Part shown: one piece after another, positions 58,317 to 64,000 of the stretch
Position numbering within the stretch: the first letter of the stretch is position 1
Layout of the letters: every line of letters begins with the position of its first letter
Source of the DNA: Trichobilharzia szidati
Taxonomy: Eukaryota > Platyhelminthes > Trematoda > Strigeidida > Schistosomatidae
Direction of reading: 5' to 3'
NCBI GenBank assembly: GCA_944472155.2
Contig: OX235277.1
Span: 19,168,804 to 19,232,803 of the forward strand
DNA: 64,000 nt
Translations under genes and position numbers: made by a program
The notes under the pieces: model-generated
Seen by the model: only the letters and a program-made list of their open reading frames with translations
Databases searched by the model: none
Told to the model about the DNA's origin: nothing

Positions 58317-59532
58317 CAGAGACACCAGCGGACTTGATAACGCCACTACTGGAGAAGGTGTGGAAAGAGAGAATGTACCCGAGGATTGGAAGAAAGGATA
58401 CTTATTCAAGCTACCAAAGAAAGGAGACTTAAGTCAATGCAAAAACTGGCGCGGAATTATGCTCCTGTCCATCCCAAGCAAAATACTAAGCTGCATCATC
58501 CTGGAGAGAATCAAACATGCCCTGGATGAAAAACTTCGACCGGAACAGGCTGGATTCAGGAGAAACAAGTCATGTATTGATCAGATCGCCACATTACGGA
58601 TCATCATTGAACAAAGCTTGGAATGGCAGTCACCTCTCTATCTCAACTTCATCGACTTTGAAAAGGCCTTCGACAGCGTCGATCGAGAGGTGATTATGCA
58701 ACTACTTCGCTACTACGGGGTGCCACCGACAATTATACATCTCATCCAACAGTTGTACGACAATGCTGCATGCCAAGTAATCCACAACGGGAAACTTACG
58801 GAATCCTTCGAAGTGAGGACAGGAGTAAGACAAGGCTGCCTACTATCGCCAATGATTTTCCTGATTGCAGTAGACTGGATAATGCGACAAACAGCGGGCA
58901 GTGAGGAAACAGGCATAAAATGGACCCACAGAAAAAACTTGGAGGATCTGGACTTCGCCGATGATATATGTCTGATTTCCCACAAACTGGAAGATATACA
59001 AGTGAAAAGCAACAAATTGGCAGAACAAGCATCCAGAGAAGATAGGACTTCAGGTGAACATAGAGAAAACAGAGGTGATGAAGATTCCTGGGCAACACCA
59101 ACAGCAGCAACTACAACAAACAACAATAAGCATAAATGGGAGGAACCTGAAAGAAACAACCTCCTTCACCTACCTACCTTGGAAGCATCGTTTCATCTAC
59201 AGGCAGATGGAAGTGACGAGGATATCAAAGCAAGAATCGGGAAAGCAAGACAAGCTTTCATTACTCTCAAGTCTGTGTGGAGGTCAGCAACACTCAGCAT
59301 CAAAAACAAGATCCGGATTTTCAACTCTAATGTGAAGTCAGTGCTACTATACGGATCAGAGACTTGGCGTGTCATAAAGAGCACCTCAAACAAACTACAG
59401 ACCTTCATTAACACCTGCCTTCGCTCAATACTCAAGATCAGATGGCCAGAAAAGATCAGCAACAGGGATCTCTGGGAGCGAACCAACCAGGAACCGATTG
59501 TGAAACAAATAGGCAGGAAGAAATGGAGATAG
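58317..59532 (+). pseudogene. RTE family 2 reverse transcriptase with hidden frame shifts
   Basis: A single frame of 442 codons (58204-59532) looks intact but is not. Residues 1-35 are flanking DNA. Residues about 39-57 are out of frame; the element's own sequence there, 'TPADLITPLLEKVWKERM', is one base away. True RT then runs from 'VPEDWKKGYLFKLPKKGDLS', through motif A 'LNFIDFEKAFDSVD' and motif B 'GVRQGCLLSP', to motif C 'LDFADDICL' with both Asp present. Residues about 279-335 are again out of frame (real reading 'NIEKTEVMKIPGQHQQQQ' in frame 2). 'DGSDEDIKARIGKARQAF' to 'NQEPIVKQIGRKKWR' is correct before TAG at 59530, where a Trp is expected. Confidence 0.88.
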
Positions 59533-59775
59533 ATTGGCCACACTCTGAGGAAACCATCAAGTGACACCACTAGACAAGCCATTGCTCGAGTGGAACCCGA
59601 AAGGGAAGCGGCGAGTTGATCGTCAGTGCAAGGGTGACTTGGAAGAGGTCATGTGAAGAGGAGATGAAAGCATGTGGGCAGACTTGGAGCCAGGTGAAAA
59701 CTCTAGCAGAGAACAGAACGCAATGGAGACGCATGGCTGAAGCCCTATGTTCCTCTAGGAATTAAAGGAAATAAT
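58317..59775 (+). mobile_element. 5'-truncated RTE-clade retrotransposon (family 2)
   Basis: Starts abruptly in the linker/RT region and ends with 'GCTGAAGCCCTATGTTCCTC', then AGGAATTAAAGG and AATAATAATAA, the short-repeat tail typical of RTE elements instead of poly(A). The endonuclease is absent through 5' truncation. The minus-strand copies at 1.7-3.3 kb and 54.2-54.7 kb, and probably the plus-strand copies at 24.2 and 46.6 kb, belong to this family. A TATATGAA-like sequence at both ends may be the target-site duplication, but low complexity makes that uncertain. Confidence 0.88.
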
Positions 59776-59818
59776 AATAATATATGAATTACATTAGACA
59801 ATAAAAATCATCTTTCCC

Positions 59819-59838
59819 GTGTGTGTGTGTGTGTGTGT
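59819..59838. repeat. (GT)n microsatellite
   Basis: About 10 GT units, 40 bases beyond the family 2 RTE tail. Confidence 0.9.
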
Positions 59839-60148
59839 ATGTTAAAGTTTGACAGTGACTGGAGTGCGATAATATTGGTGCACAGCATTAGGAGTCACCA
59901 TTGATTAGATATATGAGTGAATAACTAAACAGATAGAGGTCAAACCTAAAGTTCAATAGACAAGTGTGAAGTAGATGATCGGAAAATAAAGTACATTCGG
60001 AATGTGAATATGATGGAAACATAGGATGAGTGAAAGGTTGTCAAAGTAGTAGACTAAATAAAATGTTAGAATATGAAATGAAACAAAAATGGAATACGGA
60101 ATAATGAAGGATAAAAAAAGGTTGTTATGTGGATCACATAGTCGAGAC

Positions 60149-60850
60149 CATGGTAACGAAATTGATCGTACAAATTGTTTTTGTACACAAAGTTCTGGCT
60201 TTCTGTTATGTATGACCAAAGCCTCTGCTACTCAAGGCATATGTACGCTTGTCCCTTTCGACAAACTTTGTCGGACTTTATAGACTACATTAAACGATGT
60301 GTCAGGTGCTGTGTCGTGGTCAGTATCTACAATATGTTGCAATATCGATGAATTAATTAATACCTCTACGTTCTCCTTTGCTCAGCTAAACTGGGAGGTG
60401 TTCTCGAACTCAGCGGAATATGTTTCTCGACAAGCGGTTTATGTGCCTAGCTCCACAAGAGCAGGTGAACATATAAATACATATGGGATTAGACAATCGA
60501 GGTAATATTTCCTTGACATTAAGGTGCACCAGTAGACGGCTAGACTTGGTTATTCGTAAAGTGGCAGCAAAGAACGTTTTCCCCAATGAGCTCATCAGAT
60601 GATATTTTAAGTATTTCACTTGCATTATCACCCCTAAATTCTAAATTTACGTGCAACACTTGTTTACCTACCTTGTCAATCTCTGTGTTTCTTCCACATA
60701 CACTGCTAATGGCCTATACGAATCGTAGTGGATATACGCATAATATAATACAGAGGGTATCCTCGTCTGTTTCTGCATATCAGGACTACAGGACACATCT
60801 CTAATTGGCTGCAACAACAAATAAAATCACCGGGTGCAAATAATCCCGAA
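60149..60850 (-). mobile_element. Penelope-like element remnant: linker, GIY-YIG and C-terminus
   Basis: Minus-strand order: a linker near 60.75 kb ('RRGYPLYYIMRISTTIRI'), then at about 60500 the endonuclease start 'LPRLSNPICIYMFTCSCGAR' followed by 'HINRLSRN' (family pattern C-G-x-x-Y-I-G-R, with Tyr and Gly lost). The C-terminal 'EALVIHNRKPELCVQKQFVR' then 'SISLPW' follows at 60219-60149. The damaged YIG core and the stops make it dead. It resembles the 15.4-kb copy rather than the 38.4-kb one. Confidence 0.75.
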
Positions 60851-61779
60851 TATAGGTATATAACGTTATCTATTGCAAAGGAAATCGTGGAGATGTATCA
60901 CAATCTTGATATCGCTAGTGCTTTTAAACTCATAAATAAAATAGATTTGATTAGCATACTTTAATTCGTTGGTGTTTTGTCATAAGAAAGGCTTAAAGCT
61001 GTTTTATGTGTTTAAAAATGACCTGTCATCACTCTGAAATGGCTTTAGCAATGCAATTTTAGAACCACAGTTTAGTTTACCAGATTCTTTCTTACATCAT
61101 TCCCCTACTTCTTATCTGTGACTTTGACCAGAACACAATTTGTCCTATATTGTAATCATTCACACCCTGTTGACTTCAACATAAATGTGTATATATGTGA
61201 TCATAATGTCCGAAATATGTTTTGCAAACACATTATACGTTTCAGATAAATTAAGTCTTCCCACTGTTTCCATGATATTCTTGGATTTTGGGAGAAAATT
61301 CACTTGAGCTATTCATGTCATTAACAAAGTGTTGGAGGGGAAATGTAAATAACACAGTAGTAGTAATAATAAAGAAGAATGATGTTAGGAAACACTTCTC
61401 ACCTAAACAACCAGGTAGACGCCATAAAATTCAGCATAAAAATCGAGAATGTAATTTGGGGAACTATTATTTCAGAATGCGAAGTACGAACAATGACAGA
61501 TGATGCCTTATAGAAAAACAGTGAGTTCTGGGAACATCTTTGTTTTTCACTCAGCTTATCTACTTGTAGAGGATCAAAGAAGTTCGTCAAATTAATACAA
61601 TTCTGGAAGGGCATTTGTTTGTATATGCTGACTGCATTAAACTGCGGAGAGTGGGGTTTTCGGGGAACAAGGGAATTGTGGTATAATTGTGTATCTCTAT
61701 GATGTCATCAAAAACATGGTTAATGAATACATCCTTGAACAGCAGTAAGTGTTATGTTTTTGTTTCTTTGGGTGGGACG
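60851..61779. other. Unassigned AT-rich stretch
   Basis: No element or exon was recognised. The 70-codon frames near 61.3-61.6 kb on both strands overlap each other and lack splice context. Confidence 0.4.
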
Positions 61780-62060
61780 GTATTAAGAGCAGCCTGACCA
61801 AAAGGTGACGTGAGCCAGGCTACAGAGCCAGCAGGTGGTGTGGCCAAGGCACAAGTCTAGCAGGATAGACGGTCACATAACAATCACGAGCATTATATTC
61901 TAGGTGAAGCCAATCGCAAACGAGCTCGGAGTCATTGAAGCAGTGCAACTAACTGGTTTCTGAAACATTAATGGTAAAAAGAGGGTTAACACACTCCCAG
62001 GTAGACGGAATATAGATTTAAAACACCACTAGTTGGCCAAAGAAAAGAAACACGTGTCCG
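61780..62060. other. GC-richer segment of unknown nature
   Basis: Less AT-rich than its surroundings ('GGTGACGTGAGCCAGGCTAC', 'GAGCCAGCAGGTGGTGTGGC'), suggesting a repeat copy or a decayed gene piece. No tRNA-like boxes or RT/endonuclease relics were seen. Confidence 0.3.
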
Positions 62061-62284
62061 TGATTGTCATGCTACTGAGAATGAAATCGCAATGAAGAAA
62101 CTTTCTGAATAACTTACTGTTTCCTTTATATCTGTGGATTTCTTCCGAAAGAAATTCGGGACGATAATCCAGTGAATATTAAAACCACACGTTGAGTGAC
62201 GCGTAAAATCCGAAAACACAGGATTTGTCTAAAATACAGTACCATATCGAACAAAAAATATTAAATATAATATACAAACCTTAA

Positions 62285-62440
62285 TTGTGAGGCGTCTGTG
62301 GCCGTCTGAATGCCGTTGAAAATCGCAGTCAATATGCTTCTACAAGTAAAAACAGCAGGGCTGTGTCAAAGGCGATGCGCGCGTTATTCAAGCAGCGCGC
62401 CGATGCCGGACACACAATAAAGCGGTACCGATAGACAGTA
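62285..62440. other. Local GC-rich patch
   Basis: Contains 'GGCGATGCGCGCGTTATTC' and 'AGCAGCGCGCCGATGCCGG', with several CpGs, in a stretch that is otherwise strongly AT-rich. No open frame or repeat partner in the window was found. It could be a repeat fragment or a promoter-like CpG-containing segment. Confidence 0.35.
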
Positions 62441-63762
62441 TTCGCTACATAAATAAAGCATATACAGCAGATAATGTTCGACTATAAGAAAACAATTACT
62501 ATACGTGAAATAGATTAGAAATACATCAGGTGAGTTAAACTTCAATAGCTAACAAAGTTGGTTTTAAGAGGTAAAAAGTCAGTTCATACTACTACTTCCA
62601 GTGGTGAGTAGTTTAACGTTTAACAAAAAGGAAAGAATATCGAAGGTCAGATAAGAAGGGGATTGACAATATCAAAATTGAGAGGGACTGAAGCGTTGCA
62701 TATCACTTAGTTGACCTACACAAGTAGCAACAGAATAAAATGCAATCTCCATATTCAGAACTCTAGTCATATCAAAAGGTGACTTCATACTTATTAGTGA
62801 TGACGTTTATGCTATCCAACAGACAATTGTACTTAGTTGCCACTGAAATATTTGAATTTGAGTTCCATGAAATGTTTTGTGTACCAGGGAGAAGAAGTGC
62901 GTACTGTAAATGATGAATGAGTGTAAGCTGACTCTGTAATGTTGCATTAAATATCCTATATATTTTTAATCCAATATATCTTTGTTTTCAGCAAATGAAA
63001 TGCCATTGTCTGAGTTCACTTCCAGAAAACTGAGTGAACCGTAGTCTATCACAGTGTTATCCATAACTGGATCATACAAACACTTCACATGCTTTGGTTT
63101 TGTAACCCATTTCAATCTTTTGTTCTCACTTTCCCATAATTTAACTCCGAGAGATTAATCGTCACATAAATTATTAGTTGTCAGCATGCTTCACTGTGTA
63201 ACATCATTCAGAATAGTTCACACAATGTCATTTTTCACATTCCTGCATTTATTTTCCGACTGACTGACTGACAGACTGACAGCAACCTCTGACCCTTGTC
63301 GTCAATTCACACTGTATATACATAGCTTTGAAATGCGGTCATGACAAGCCATCTGCTTTCGCTGGCTCATGTGCCCTTAATTTATTAAATTCTTTCTTCA
63401 TTTACTTACTTCAGGAGTGGTGCAGTTTCGAATTCTTTCCCATATGTTTAATTTTGAAAGTCCTACAGAATTCTTTCTCCACACATCAAACTACATAAAA
63501 TTTGTGAATTTAGAAATCCTTGTAGATTCCGTCCACTGTCTTCACGTCAAATATTTAGGCGGCCTCACTGCCTTATCCCCAGGATATTCTATATTCATGT
63601 CAAATAGTATTAAATTTCAAGGCAAGTATATCGAATGATAATCGTGATCAATTTGAAGAAATTCACACTTGATGATTGCAGACTTATGTTTGCGATAAGT
63701 ACTGGTAGACTGAAACAGACTCATCACTGAGTATTTCCCATTGACATTAACTATTCTGATAT
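62441..63762. other. Unassigned AT-rich stretch
   Basis: Contains an imperfect GACT/GACA tandem at 63258-63282. No gene was recognised. The frame at 63417-63638 is Phe/Leu/Ser-rich and unsupported. Confidence 0.4.
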
Positions 63763-63954
63763 TTGATCTTCCCTACTGATAAACCACAAACACGATCAGA
63801 TCAGAGAATTGAACATCCAGACTGCATTCGACTGCACTATTCAGCTCTTCTTATCTCAGATTTGAGTTCATCTGTAGAGAAGTGCAGGCGGACCGGTGTG
63901 GAGAATTACAAGTGTGAACTTTCTTCATCTCAGACGCAATATGATATACGATGA
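63763..63954 (+). CDS. Possible coding exon near the window end
   Basis: A 63-codon plus-strand frame with polar, protein-like residues ('TDKPQTRSDQRIEHPDC', 'SDLSSSVEKCRRTGVENYKC') ends at TGA 63952-63954. No ATG starts it. The nearest AG acceptors (about 63800, GATCAG) have little pyrimidine tract. It could be an exon fragment or chance. I recognise no family. Confidence 0.22.
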   Translation: MIFPTDKPQTRSDQRIEHPDCIRLHYSALLISDLSSSVEKCRRTGVENYKCELSSSQTQYDIR

Positions 63955-64000
63955 TAAAACTTACATTAAAATTCTCATAAGAAACTGCACTTTTCAACGT

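Noticed and set aside
58204..59532. A 442-residue intact reverse transcriptase gene
   Set aside because: Its first ~35 residues are flanking DNA and two internal stretches are out of frame. It ends at a stop where Trp is expected. It is a dead LINE.

Overview
The window looks like AT-rich nuclear DNA from a flatworm, most likely a blood fluke (Schistosomatidae). The reasons are: RTE-clade non-LTR retrotransposons of the SR2 type, Penelope-like elements with GIY-YIG endonucleases, many tRNA-headed SINEs, very short exons in phase 1, and no bacterial-style gene packing. There are no rRNA genes, no intact tRNA genes and no CRISPR. Almost every long reading frame belongs to a decayed retroelement. 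The host-type coding signal lies in short exons bounded by splice sites.

Layout. 0-20 kb: a minus-strand RTE corpse (1.7-3.3 kb), an RTE 3' fragment (3.8-4.2 kb), several SINEs, a possible terminal exon at 5.2 kb, an unclassified reading frame at 11.3 kb and a Penelope remnant at 15.4-16.2 kb; the rest is AT-rich DNA in which I recognise nothing. 22.9-29.4 kb: a diverged tandem array of roughly 0.6-0.8 kb units, interrupted by an RTE copy at 24.2-25.3 kb. Each unit carries, on the minus strand, the remains of the same small cysteine-containing coding module; only the last unit keeps it open throughout.

31.7-48.0 kb, minus strand: the most interesting region, a candidate micro-exon gene (MEG). 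A TATA box and a short 67-nt coding exon with a signal peptide lie at 47.9-48.0 kb. A terminal exon with an AATAAA signal lies at 31.7-32.1 kb. Between them is a scatter of 9-36 nt candidate exons, each a multiple of three and phase 1 at both ends, so they can be joined, or skipped, without changing frame. One 9-nt candidate sits in both copies of an intragenic duplication. SINEs, a Penelope fragment and an RTE remnant occupy the introns.

48-64 kb: a Penelope RT fragment (48.7 kb), a possible split plus-strand gene (50.0-50.3 kb), a near full-length but dead RTE element (50.6-54.15 kb) abutting a minus-strand tail of a second RTE family (54.17-54.7 kb), a possible helical exon (55.6 kb), a minus-strand exon candidate (57.2 kb), a 5'-truncated RTE of the second family (58.3-59.8 kb), a third Penelope copy (60.1-60.9 kb) and a local GC-rich patch (62.3 kb). 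SINE family A and the second RTE family share their last ~40 bases, which suggests the SINE borrowed that element's machinery.

All splice structures are read by eye from sequence. They are hypotheses until transcript data are aligned.
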